DNA of 64,000 nucleotides from Elysia chlorotica (lineage: Eukaryota > Mollusca > Gastropoda > Plakobranchidae): positions 1-64,000 of the forward strand of contig RQTK01000535.1 of NCBI GenBank assembly GCA_003991915.1. The letters are read 5' to 3'. Positions 25,201-35,107 of this stretch are shown here, in pieces. A model generated the notes under the pieces. The model had not been told where the DNA came from and searched no databases. It saw only the letters and a list, made by a program, of their open reading frames with translations. Positions within the stretch are counted from its first letter, which is position 1. Each line of letters opens with the position of its first letter. Made by a program: the position numbers and the translations under genes.

Positions 25201-27003
25201 GCTCAAAATAAGGAAAAATCAGTTTTGTTTTTAATAAATACACCCAGCATCGACATTTTGTTCTCAATATTTATAAATAATCTATGTCAAGTGATGTTTT
25301 AAAGATCATCTTTATTTATGAATAGCTGTTTCTTTGCAGCTTTGTATTTCTCAAGCTATATTTGTGGAAGAATATCAAGGCTATCTGTTTTTTTTAAATA
25401 ATATAAATAACATTATGCTCTGTTTTTTTCAAAATTCAAATAACATTATGCTTGCGAGACTTGGAGACAGACAGAAATTAATGTTATCGAAGTACTTTAT
25501 GTACAGTTTTGAAAAAAAGAGGGATTCCAGCATTCAATTAAAGAAAAATATGTGATAAACTTGCTAATAACTTTCTATCTTTACAGGTATCTTTACATTC
25601 CTATAATGACCCGTAAAAATTTTGAATTTTAAAACATTGACAAAATTTCCTACAACATTTTGTAATTCGAGACACACCTCACTGTCTTGGTCGCTTTTGG
25701 TATTCATGTCATCTTCATCCTCCATTAGAAGCTGAAATGCTGAGCCAGCTGGGCGTTTCTTTTCCTACAGTAAAAAAAAAAGAGATAGAAAGATACAAAA
25801 TCTATAAGAGAGGGGAAATTCATAGCCACATTTTATAAAATGTTTGCTGTTTCTAAAAATATATATAAGTAAATAAAAGAATGCTAAATTTGACACTGTC
25901 AGAGACCGCAAAAAATACATTAAAAAAAAAATACAATGTTTAAAATAAGGAAAACTTAACATTGGATATATTATAAAAAAAAAAAAAGAAAGCCTAGACC
26001 TATAAGACACATGAATAAAAACAAAAATTGTTTTCAATCATAATGAGAAAATGGTGAATATTGAAACCAAAACAAACCTTCTTTTTAGGAGCAATAGGTG
26101 CTCTGGTGATTTCCTCCTCTAGGCCTCCATTAGCCTCCAGTGACATTTGTTTCAGCTCTCTCTCAATATCCCTGTTGACGTTCAAAAACATGTTATTTCT
26201 GTCTTTTGTGACTAAAAAGGAAGAAAAGTCTGACTTGTTATTGTAACCATATTAGTCATCACCCATAGTCCTATCAAACGTTAATTGAGAAATCTGTATG
26301 GTCTAATTCTAATTTAAAAGATAAACCTATTGGGGACTGTCAAAACGTTTTCAAAAGTTTGTACCAACCAGTACATATAAAAAAAAAAATTAGTGCCTAA
26401 GAAACAGTTAAATATAAATAATAAAGCCATCGTTTATCTTAGAACGGATTCTGTTGTACATCTTAGAGACTTACAGGTCATCTTCATCATCATCTCCACG
26501 AGCCTTGCCCTTTTTCTTTTTCTTGTCTTTTTTAGAAGGGGCTTTGGCCATAGGTTCATTAGCTGTGATTGGCTCTTCTGTTGACAGCTTCTCCATCTGC
26601 TCTGTCGCACTATCATCGCTGTTGTTGCCACTGAATAGAAATAAATTAAATAATGGGTCGTTAAATGTATAACAGCTGATGCCATGATATTTATCTCATA
26701 AATATTAAATCTCTGAAATGAGGTGTCCACTTTTACTGAACATAGATCTCTTTAGTAACTGGTTTTTACAAACAAGACAGGCTAGACAAGCCCAATGTAT
26801 GATGTCCAAAGAATACCACTGTGTAGAATACATATATAATATATATCTAGACCCACAGCCAAGCCACCCCTGCTCTGACACTCTCTTAAATTACTACATG
26901 TATATATATATATTTTCTAATCGACATGGATGGAAGTTCTGGTACCTTAACTGTCTCGAATTATCAGCTACGCACTGTATTGTCAGAGAGCAGGGAAAAG
27001 GAA

Positions 27004-27037
<34 letters not shown>

Positions 27038-27932
27038 TGTGTGTGTGTGTGTATGTGTTAACTGTTATCATAGTCATAACAGTGACATTAACATAGTCAT
27101 GTCTTCTAGAGCTTTAAGTTTCTCTTTCTGACTCAACAAAACCGATGGCGTCATGTTCTGTATTCATTGGTTGTTATTTTTTATTTTGTTTTGTTTTTCA
27201 ATTGTATATTAGTTATGGACACCAATGACTGGTATTTATAAAGTACTAATAATCAAGTGGAGTAACAACAACCGTAAAACAGTACAATGCCTTAGAATAC
27301 ACTCTGAAAGTTTCTTGGCCTGCAAAGTTGAGCCGAAAAATTCCTTCTAAGGTTTCAAGTGCGCTGACTAATAGTTATAAAACATAAATCATGGCCAAGT
27401 GTGATTGAATATTAGAGGTAATTTATATCACATGTTAGATCAAATTTGAGTCAGATAGTCCCTGGTTTTAAAAATCATAGAACGCGAAAGGTTTTCAGTA
27501 CATAATAAAACACACCTGTACACTAACAACCCTTAAACATATGTTAAAAATGGTGTTGCAAAATAAGTCCAAGTTATATGACGTTGAACGTTCTGTCTGG
27601 ACTTTTTTAAATTACCTAATCTAGATATATTTAGGCTATGATTTTGTTTTTAAAAACCTTACAAATTTATTTGCAAACTCAACTCCAATTATGATCTTGG
27701 AAAACAAAAAATTCTGATCAATGTCTTGTGCTAGATCCTTTGCAAGAATAGTAATAGGAGTCAGATCTAGTCCTAAACCTGATTGCACAACCATTTCATT
27801 TAAGCTTGTAAAGTCCTATTTATAGATTCATCAGTGCTGTCTCACTAGGTTTAAAATAGAAAATAGTATAAATTTATATATAACTTACTCATCAATTTGA
27901 GCCTTGTTTCCCTTCTTCTTTGGTTTGCCCAT
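15115..27932 (-). CDS. eIF5B: Eukaryotic translation initiation factor 5B, first 18 coding exons (3' part not found)
   Basis: eIF5B is the cytosolic GTPase (IF2 homologue) that joins the 60S to the 40S subunit at the start codon. I assembled 18 exons, 5' to 3': 27932-27889, 26630-26475, 26171-26078, 25764-25678, 24865-24350, 23998-23827, 23358-23276, 22998-22882, 22338-22188, 21222-21151, 20609-20376, 19894-19686, 19275-19168, 18844-18734, 18288-18221, 16213-16072, 15652-15521 and 15297-15115. All borders are GT-AG, phases agree throughout, and the sum is 2679 nt (893 codons) with no stop. The start [10 protein letters not shown] resembles other animal eIF5Bs. Residues 1-645 are a Lys- and Glu/Asp-rich disordered arm, including a [16 protein letters not shown] block near exon 9 shared with the human protein. 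Residues 646-893 form the G domain. Human eIF5B is 1220 aa, so the beta-barrel and C-terminal domains are missing. Exon 6 has a weak acceptor. Confidence 0.96.
16393..17739. mobile_element. 1.35-kb non-autonomous element in eIF5B intron 15 (CAGGGAT ends, 6-bp target duplication)
   Basis: The left end reads CAGGGATATCAC and the right end, inverted, reads CAGGGATGCCAC. Both flanks carry AATTCT (16387-16392 and 17740-17745). The inner sequence is AT-rich and has no long reading frame. End motif and 6-bp duplication match the MITE at 14778-15020, so both probably used the same transposase. Confidence 0.6.
21700..21928 (-). repeat. tRNA-derived SINE in eIF5B intron 9
   Basis: The minus strand reads A-box-like GTGGCAGAGCG, B box GGTTCAAAACC, a diverged core, AAGACAGGAGTCATGGTATC, then GGCACCACATAAAATCGTCAG. 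It is nearly complete and lies in the same orientation as the gene. Confidence 0.7.
27006..27051. repeat. (GA)n(GT)n compound microsatellite in eIF5B intron 1
   Basis: About 14 GA then 8 GT units. Confidence 0.95.
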
Positions 27933-27939
27933 TATGGAA

Positions 27940-28330
27940 TCCTAGATCAAAACTAGATCTAGAAATATCCTGAAGTGTTTAGATATTAACAGAAGATGTG
28001 GCAACCTATAATCTCTCATCAGAATCTATTTCAGGATCTAGATTACAATCTAGATCTAGACTCTGGACCGTATTTCCTGTTGCAATCGAAAATAAGTCTT
28101 TTATTCAGATATTTATTGAATCTAAACAACTCTTTCTTTTTCAAATTAGATTCTAATCTAGGCCTCTTGATTCTTCTGGACTAATCTAATTTAGATTAGA
28201 AATATCCAGCGCACTACGACTAATCTAGATTCTCTAGATCTAGAACCCAGTCTGGCTATAAATCTATACCTCTTCTAGGTCCAAATCAAAATATATTTTA
28301 GATATGGATATCAATATCTAGAAATATGTT
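27940..28330. other. AGATCT/CTAGAT-rich island upstream of eIF5B
   Basis: The presumed promoter and 5' UTR region of eIF5B is packed with overlapping CTAGATCTAG-type words (27,952, 28,036-28,062, 28,222-28,245 and others). There is no TATA box, and no first-exon border could be placed. Confidence 0.6.
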
Positions 28331-28849
28331 TTACTTAGATTTTGTATATAGATCTTTAATTTAGACAAACAATACGCATTCATGAATCCCTTTAGTTTGT
28401 ACACTAGGAGAGCGAATTTCGACAACAGGCAGTGTGTCCATTCAATGTGTTTATTTGGGTTGGTCTAACTGCCAAAAGTAGTACATTGGCAATGACTCGA
28501 GATGCATACATTTATTCATTTCAAATTATTATTTATTTAACTTTTGACTATACAGCACAAAATCATATTTAAGTTTGTTTTTTATTTAAATAGATTTAAA
28601 ATAATTATTTTCACTAATATCTAAATTTAACTACAACTTGTATCCTCCTTTCATTTTTTTTTGTTTCTATGCATTAGTTTGTCATTTAACGCATATTTTA
28701 AACAATTTCCGGTTATGGTAACTCTATCGTAGCACTTACTAAAATTTACCAATACCAGTAAACAAAACAACTCACCCACTCACTATCATGCGTCGCTTGT
28801 AACGTAAAAAGATAACTTTGCTGCTTGCACTACCTTTTCCATTGTTGAT

Positions 28850-29470
28850 CTCCACACTTCTCATTTTTCCGTGTAGGAGTATCGTTCTTTTTTTTAACCA
28901 ATAAAAAAATTTACTGTCCATACATAAGTTATGTAAAACATTCAGCATTGTCTGTGCTATTTTTTGTTTTTGTCCCGTCCTTGATATTGTTCTTGTATCC
29001 TGCCTTATGACGCCCTCGACTCCTCATGTCTACGACATTTCCCAGTATGACATCTTCGATTAACGTGCACATATTACTTCTGTGAAAACTGTTTTTTTTT
29101 TGTCTTTGTTTTGTTTGTTCCGTTCCAATTTTCCCTTAGTAGTCGTCTGTAGAATCGCGTTTCAATACTCATGATTATCTGCTCATTCCATTTTCGGAGT
29201 GTCCTTCCCTCTGCTCCACCATCCATGTGCCATGGCTGTCCACACCAAACATTTCTTCATTTTCAGATTTACCTGTTTACCGATATCACCATCCTTCCGT
29301 ATGACATTATTGTCGAGATATATCGTTTCCCCCCATAAAAAGTATAGTGTTCATATGTAAAACAGCCAGTGTTGTTTGATTTAAGCCAAGATATTTGAAA
29401 TTTTCAACTCGTTCTAAATATTAGAATCTGTGAAAATAATCCGATCCATGCAATGGTGAAAAAGTTAAAT
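28850..29470 (-). pseudogene. Decayed LINE (non-LTR retrotransposon) 3' coding end
   Basis: Reading the minus strand with several frame changes gives, in order, VENFKYLGL, then WTAMAHGWWSRG in one frame and MSIETRFYRRLL in another, then a basic block SRGRHKAGYKNNIKDGTK. This order matches the region downstream of reverse transcriptase in many LINEs (a YLG strand, a GCETWT-type motif, an EMxxxRRLL helix, then KRGRPxxxWxDNI). Multiple stops and frameshifts show it is dead. The clade cannot be set from this fragment. Confidence 0.5.
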
Positions 29471-29994
29471 GGAATCTTTCACAGCACCAACTTGTAAACC
29501 TCCATTCAGTAGATGATATCGCCCTGTTCTTTCCCAACCATGTCCCATGCTTACTTGCAGGAGAGTGGCACGCTCAATGAATAGGAGAAACGAGGAGTTC
29601 GCTCTCTCTTAACTTCCTATCATTTTAGAAATTGATTTATGGTTTACTGTTTACTACTATTTAGGGATATACATTGACCCTCCCACATATCAGTCTCAGC
29701 TGTCATAAAAAATGGCCAGAGCCTGGTTTTGTGCAGCTTACCCTAGAATTCAACGAGACAGTTACGCTCTTCAGCCTGTATTCGGTAGAGCCACGGAGCG
29801 GAGCCGCGTTAGTCTCGTCAAATAGCTTACAAATAATATTATCTTTTCAAAACTTACGTTCTTTTCCATTTAAGAGTTGATTTTTATTTTCTCTCTTATT
29901 TACCGATCTCGTTCCTAGGTAACTTTCTGTATTATTCATTATACATTAATATTTTCTCTAGGACGACATTGTGGATTTGTGGAGTGTTTGTTCT

Positions 29995-29997
<3 letters not shown>

Positions 29998-30050
<53 letters not shown>
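29998..30050. repeat. (GA)n microsatellite
   Basis: About 26 units, followed at once by a SINE tail half. Confidence 0.95.
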
Positions 30051-30054
<4 letters not shown>

Positions 30055-30055
30055 G

Positions 30056-30170
30056 GTAAGTTGAGTTAGTTGCTTAACGTCCAACGACAGCTCTTCGAAG
30101 GCTATTTTGTGGATGAGCCTCAAGACTGACGTCTGAAAATTTTACATGCTGCCACACACGAGACAAAGAT
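30056..30170 (-). repeat. SINE tail half
   Basis: The minus strand reads GTGTGTGGCAGCATGTAAAA, the CAGACGTCAGTCTTGAGGCT segment and the type I tail ending GGACGTTAAGC. It directly follows a (GA)n array. Confidence 0.6.
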
Positions 30171-30875
30171 TTGTCTATACACCTAAGTCGTGAGAAAAGA
30201 AAATATTATACAGACAGTTGAATATACTGGACATTAACGAGACAAGCAACGACCACACGCATTAGATATGACCAATTTTAGATACAATTAATACATTTAA
30301 AAAAGAATCAAGACCGCGCAGAGCATTAAAAAAAAAAAAAAGAGCAGCCCACATGATATAAAGTTTTGCAGAAGACAAACAGCCCGTCGGAATTGTACAA
30401 AGAGCATCAATTTTCTTTAAAAAAAAAAATGTGCTTGTCTAGTGCAAGAGTATTGTAATTTGATGGAACATAATTAGTGTAGGTATTTTTCTCATGCGCG
30501 TCGAACTTTTTAGTATGGATTAGGGGAAATATCAATCGTGTACGCGTTTAAGCTTGCTGTCACATCCAACCATCCACTAATCCACCAATCCACCCTTCCA
30601 CACAATCACCCATCCACCCATCCATTACATGCTTTGCAGCATTGGCGACCATTCTCCTCCACATTTACAGATCTTTCGTTGCTTCCAATGCCTTTTCAAT
30701 CATTCCATTTGTTATTAGATGTTAAAGCTTTACTCTCCTCATCACATGCCCAAAATGATTTCTTAGCCTCTACGAATTGTGTTTCCTGTAGAACTGTTTC
30801 ATTAGACTGATTTATCAATACTGAGCAATACGATTCATTACGGGTCCTATTTAAAACGGCGGCGCTACTCACAGA

Positions 30876-30878
<3 letters not shown>

Positions 30879-30910
<32 letters not shown>
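30879..30910. repeat. (CAA)n microsatellite
   Basis: About 10 units. Confidence 0.9.
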
Positions 30911-31644
30911 CTTAGTTAAATAAAGGAACCATGCTTGTTGGCTCAAAGTGCAATACAGCCGGTAAAAATCTCATGAAAAGAATTATCACGAAATCTTAGT
31001 TAAATAATTATGACACCTCGAGATGGTCTGTTTGTACAGACAGGCAAAGTTTAGAGACCATTGGTGCAGTATTAAAAGATTTATGATATAGGTAGCTAGA
31101 CAAATAGACTAAAAAAGAGAGACAGGGAGATAGATAATTATATAGAAAGACAAACAGACACCCGGATATGTAGACAAACAGGCAGAAAGATAGTTGGTCA
31201 AACATACAGAAGCATAGGCAGAAGAAAAAATCATTAATTTTTATAATGAACGCAACGCAAAAAGCGATTAAGACAAAGAGGTGAGAGAGAAAATAAAACA
31301 AAAAATTGCACAAACGAAGCAGGCGAAAGATAAGGGTGATTTTCGTTTTTTTTAACTCATCAAAGAAGGAGATATAACCAGCCTGAGTCACACTCTAAAT
31401 TTTGGCTGCGCCTTTCTATTTATTTCGAAAATAAAAGTCAGAGGATAGGTGGAATTTATTATTCTAGTGACCTGCGATTCATTACAAGAAAACCTTGGAA
31501 ATTCCTACACCTGTCGGTACTCAGCAAGACAATCAGTTCCAGATCATGTCATGGAGACCTGAGTGTGTGACAGGTCATGCCCATTTCAGTTTGAGATTGT
31601 CGCTTAGCACTATGTAGACCATATATGCAACATATTGGACGGGT

Positions 31645-31765
31645 GCAATGACTGTTTCGTGTGTGGCAGCACATACAATTGTCAGACGCCAGTCTTGGGG
31701 CCCGTCCACAAAAATAGTCTATATGTGATGATGTTGGACGTTAAAGCAACTCAACAACGACAACG
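31645..31765 (+). repeat. SINE tail half
   Basis: GTGTGTGGCAGCACATACAA, CAGTCTTGGGGCCCGTCCAC and a type I tail (TTGGACGTTAAAG). It lies tail-inward against an opposite-strand head half that starts near 31,770. Confidence 0.6.
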
Positions 31766-31769
31766 ACTC

Positions 31770-31908
31770 GCGTTTCAGCTGGCCACATTATACTGACACC
31801 GATCCAACATGTAGGGGACAAAATACGTAGGACAAATAAATTGATGACCAATCGTCGGTATCGAACAACCACAGACCTCCTGATCGCTCTACCAGTTGCC
31901 CACCCCCT
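31770..31908 (-). repeat. SINE head and core half
   Basis: The minus strand shows GGCAACTGGTAGAGCGATC (A box), a GTTCGATACCG (B box), then CATGTTGGATCGGTGTCAG and ATAATGTGGCCAGC. Together with the opposite tail at 31645-31765 it forms a rearranged pair. Confidence 0.6.
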
Positions 31909-31910
31909 CC

Positions 31911-31920
31911 CACACACACA

Positions 31921-32016
<96 letters not shown>
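31911..32016. repeat. (CA)(CT)n(CA)n compound microsatellite
   Basis: A CT tract with one break, then about 15 CA units. It begins at the head end of a SINE half. Confidence 0.95.
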
Positions 32017-32019
<3 letters not shown>

Positions 32020-32845
32020 TCCTCCGTTTTCCAGACATGCTCAAAACCAGGTCCTTCCTTGTAAAGTGTAAATTATTGTAGCAAGGTGTTTCCGCTCTTT
32101 CTCCTTCTGGGCTAAGAAAAATAGCGAATAAAATTACAAATCACTTCTGCATGTGGTAATGGATGCGCAACTTTTTTGGGTCCCAATATCATGTAGAAAA
32201 AAAGAATGGTACATGTATTTCACAGGGATTCTGCGATACAGCTTACTTAACACAACCTAGATCTGTTGGCGAAGTTGTTCCTCAATCTGCATGGTTAAAA
32301 TTACTTTTCCTATATGCTTCTAAGAAAAAAAGCATTTTACAAGGAGATTGATGATCCTATTTAGATTTAATTTGTTCTGCTTACGTTGGGGTTCAAATGC
32401 AGTCAGCTATATCTTAAATCAGAGAAAGGAGCCAACAACGCCGATATTTTAATAAACGAAGTGGAATGGCGGTGTGACCACGGCTATATGAGTGCAGTGC
32501 ATGTGCGTTGTGATTTATTCTCCCTTTCAAATTGAACAAAAACATTTTCGTCGCAAATTGGAAACAACTTTTTAGAAAAAAAATGAGATTAAAAAAGATT
32601 TCTTGTATTGCAAAAATGTATATATATTTAAAAAAAAAAAAAAAGGCGCTATGATTCCAGTTGATCTAGAAGAGCCCATTATCTAAGTGTAACAGGAACT
32701 TGTTTTGAAAATACCAAGGTGACCAAAAAAAACGGAGTTCAATAAAAATAATCTACTAAGACGCAATTAAGAATTTTTTTAAGTTGCATAAAATGCGCAG
32801 TACACACCATGGTAAAACGTAGAGCTGAAGGAGACATGTTGTAAG

Positions 32846-32853
32846 TATAAATA
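32846..32853 (+). promoter_or_regulatory. TATA box of the secreted precursor gene
   Basis: TATAAATA lies 99 bp upstream of the start codon, which puts the expected transcription start near 32,876-32,882 and leaves a 5' UTR of about 65 nt without an upstream ATG. The ATG context is AAGATGG, a good initiation context. A strong TATA box on a small gene suggests inducible or tissue-restricted expression, but that is inference. Confidence 0.7.
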
Positions 32854-32944
32854 CAACGCTTGAGCTAAGATCTGGCAGCTTCGTCCAGCACCTCATACTT
32901 TCAACACTGTGAAAAGTTGTGACAGACACACGCACAGAACCAAG

Positions 32945-33808
32945 ATGGCGAGACTTCTACTGATAGTGATTATCCTGGCTCTCTCTGCTGTAAGTCCATA
33001 TGCATCATATTTTAGTAACACTTGATAGTAACACTTGTCCTCGTCGTCATTACTTAGGCTAAAGCACGCACGGGTTCCTAGACTAATGTCTAATAAATCG
33101 TACGTGCGGCTTTACAGATAGAGAACGGGGATTTAGTTGAGTCTGTTGCTTAACGCCCAACTTCTCACTATATAGGCTGTATTGTGGACATTCCCCAAGA
33201 CTAACGTCTGACAATTTTACGTACTGCATATACAGTATACAATAATAGTAACTTGTACATACATCATCATGCGTTTTATTATTTTAAATCAAATCATACA
33301 GGATCTCAGCTACCAAGTGGCTATATCTCATCACATCCCTTCTAAAACGAAAATAGAAAGCTCAGTACTACTCAACCGCATTGAACCATTCGGGCCCACA
33401 TATCCTTTCGGGCCTGTCAATGGTGTCAAGGTCAAAACCTTCCCAGACGTGGTAGTCAGCAAAAGGTAAGTATATGTTACTTTAAGATAAAAAAAAAATT
33501 CAGAAAAATATGTGTATTGAAAATACAACATAAAAGACATTTTCATGGCTTCTTTAGTACAGAAATCAATTTTCATGGCTTCTTTCAGTACAGAAATCAA
33601 AAAGTGATTCATGCCTGTCAGAATAGATGGACCCGGTTCTTTAGATTTTGATCAGTTGCTACATGTAGCTCCGTAGGCGTGTTTGCTAAAACTAAAGGAA
33701 GAATCTGTGCAGGCTTTGAGAAAAAGATCTCTAAACGTGGAAAACTTTTTTCTCTCTTTTGGAACTTTATTTCTCTGTCTTTTTATACTCCAGTCTTTCT
33801 ATTTCTCC

Positions 33809-33905
<97 letters not shown>

Positions 33906-34254
33906 GCATCCCCATCTCTCTTCCTTCTAGCAAATATGAGTGAGGACAACAAAGTGGAAGTTGAGATGAATACAGACCCCCAAAGGAACAATTGACACTA
34001 TCTCTCCGACTCTTCTACCGTCCTCCCTCTACCTCATACTTTCTCAATATAACCCTTCCGCTCGCTCTCTTTCCTTCCAACACAGGGGCGACAACAAAGT
34101 AGACGTTGAAGTGAACACAGACCCCAAGGGAACTAGTGGTACCATCAGTGGCACCCACACCACATCAGGAGGAACGACCATCAAGGGATCCGTCACTCAC
34201 GGCCCAGAGGGCACCTCGGGACGCGTGGATGTTAGCATCCCCATCCAAGGATAA
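32945..34254 (+). CDS. Small secreted precursor protein, Gly/Thr-rich mature peptide, unrecognised family
   Basis: Three exons (32945-32989, 33302-33465, 34086-34254) with GT-AG borders and matching phases give 378 nt, or 125 aa plus stop. Exon 1 is a signal peptide, MARLLLIVIILALSA, with likely cleavage after Ala15. Exon 2 encodes a propeptide of about 54 residues with a doubled PFGP motif. The dibasic site SKR is split by intron 2: its Arg codon is AG|G. Exon 3 then encodes a 55-residue product beginning GDNKVDVEV, with no cysteine and rich in Gly, Thr and Ser in alternating beta-like strings (for example GTISGTHTTSGG). Signal, propeptide, KR site and a Gly-rich beta-prone product is the general plan of attacin/diptericin-class antimicrobial peptides, but I recognise no specific family. 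A structural or reproductive secreted peptide is equally open. A TATA box lies 99 bp before the ATG. Confidence 0.75.
33065..33232 (-). repeat. Two partial SINE copies in intron 1 of the secreted precursor gene
   Basis: Two tail-region fragments lie end to end in the same orientation (about 33,070-33,130 and 33,132-33,230). The second has ATAGGCTGTATTGTGGACAT and CTGACAATTTTACGTACTGC. Confidence 0.55.
33809..33905. repeat. (CT)n microsatellite in intron 2 of the secreted precursor gene
   Basis: About 90 bp of CT repeats with CTGT interruptions. It lies just before the acceptor of the duplicated exon and so forms an extreme pyrimidine tract. Confidence 0.95.
33941..33995 (+). pseudogene. Duplicated copy of the secreted precursor's last exon (decayed or alternative)
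   Basis: Inside intron 2, this stretch repeats the start of exon 3 closely: it reads SEDNKVEVEMNTDPQRNN then stop, against GDNKVDVEVNTDPKGTS in exon 3. It follows a (CT)n tract and a CTTCTAG acceptor at 33924-33930. Using that acceptor gives a stop after four codons (S-K-Y-E-stop). Only the weaker ATGAG acceptor just before 33941 puts the copy in frame, and it then replaces the KR processing site by Lys-Ser. It is therefore either a dead exon duplicate or an alternative last exon making an uncleaved short form. Confidence 0.6.
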
Positions 34255-34280
34255 ACTGGGACTGCCAGCACAGCTACTAT

Positions 34281-34286
34281 AATAAA
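34281..34286 (+). terminator. Poly(A) signal AATAAA of the secreted precursor gene
   Basis: A canonical AATAAA lies 27 nt after the stop codon. A second AATAAAA-type signal occurs near 34,440. Confidence 0.65.
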
Positions 34287-34289
34287 TGC

Positions 34290-34606
34290 GATAAACGGGA
34301 TCTGCATGCATAGATAATGCGAAACAGAAAACCCTGAAACAAAGTGCTTTTTAAATTTTGTTGGAAACTCATAGCGCTTTGTTGTTTATGTTTTATGTTA
34401 TTGTGTTATGCATCAAAAAACCCTATTGGAGAAAACCTTAATAAAAAAACAAATTGCTGTTGAGATTGCATTACAGGCATTTATAACGTTCATTCTTAAC
34501 GCTTTGTGTTTAATTTTAATGCCCCCCCCCCAACAAAAAAAAAAACAAAAAAAAAAAAAAAAAACAAAAACAACAACAAAACAAAACAAAACAACAACAA
34601 ACAACA

Positions 34607-34638
<32 letters not shown>

Positions 34639-34640
34639 AC

Positions 34641-34703
<63 letters not shown>

Positions 34704-35000
34704 ACAAACAACAACAAAAAAAACAAAAACCAAGTTTAGCCTTTTTCCATTCGACAAGAAAAAGTAAATCTGGTGACCGAGACTCCACAGACTGAGAGTG
34801 TGCCTGAAACATTGACATTTTTAACCCTCTCGGCACAGGACTCAAAAGCATTATCATTGGCAAAACTTATTGTGGGCCATACTCTATCAGCCTATTTCAT
34901 ATTATACTGTTATAGAAATATTTTTCATAAAGCAAAAGGCTATGAGAAGAAAACTTCCTTGTTCTAATACCTAACTAGCTCAATAAATAAGCGGATTATC
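34290..35000. other. Intergenic, low complexity
   Basis: Mostly A-rich and CAA tracts, then unassigned AT-rich DNA. Confidence 0.6.
34595..34735. repeat. (CAA)n and A-rich tract
   Basis: ACA/CAA triplets with ACAA interruptions, after an A-rich run from about 34,530. Asn-, Gln- and Thr-rich frames here are artefacts. Confidence 0.95.
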
Positions 35001-35007
35001 CACCCAC

Positions 35008-35026
35008 CTCTCTCTCTCTCTCTGTC

Positions 35027-35104
<78 letters not shown>
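35008..35104. repeat. (CT)n microsatellite
   Basis: CT repeats with a CTGT block. It ends directly at the head of the SINE at 35108. Confidence 0.95.
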
Positions 35105-35106
<2 letters not shown>

Positions 35107-35107
35107 G

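Larger units (their letters stand above)
29600..32840. other. Intergenic, repeats only
   Basis: Besides the SINE halves and microsatellites listed, there are short frames at 30,538-30,810 and 31,008-31,391 with no motif. About 32,100-32,800 is AT-rich and unassigned. Confidence 0.5.

Noticed and set aside
32163-32351. 62-residue plus-strand frame upstream of the secreted precursor gene
   Set aside because: There is no motif, no signal peptide and no splice or promoter support. It precedes the TATA box by 500 bp.
34408-34863. Asn/Thr/Gln-rich and Cys/Val-rich frames
   Set aside because: They are translations of the CAA and A-rich tract.
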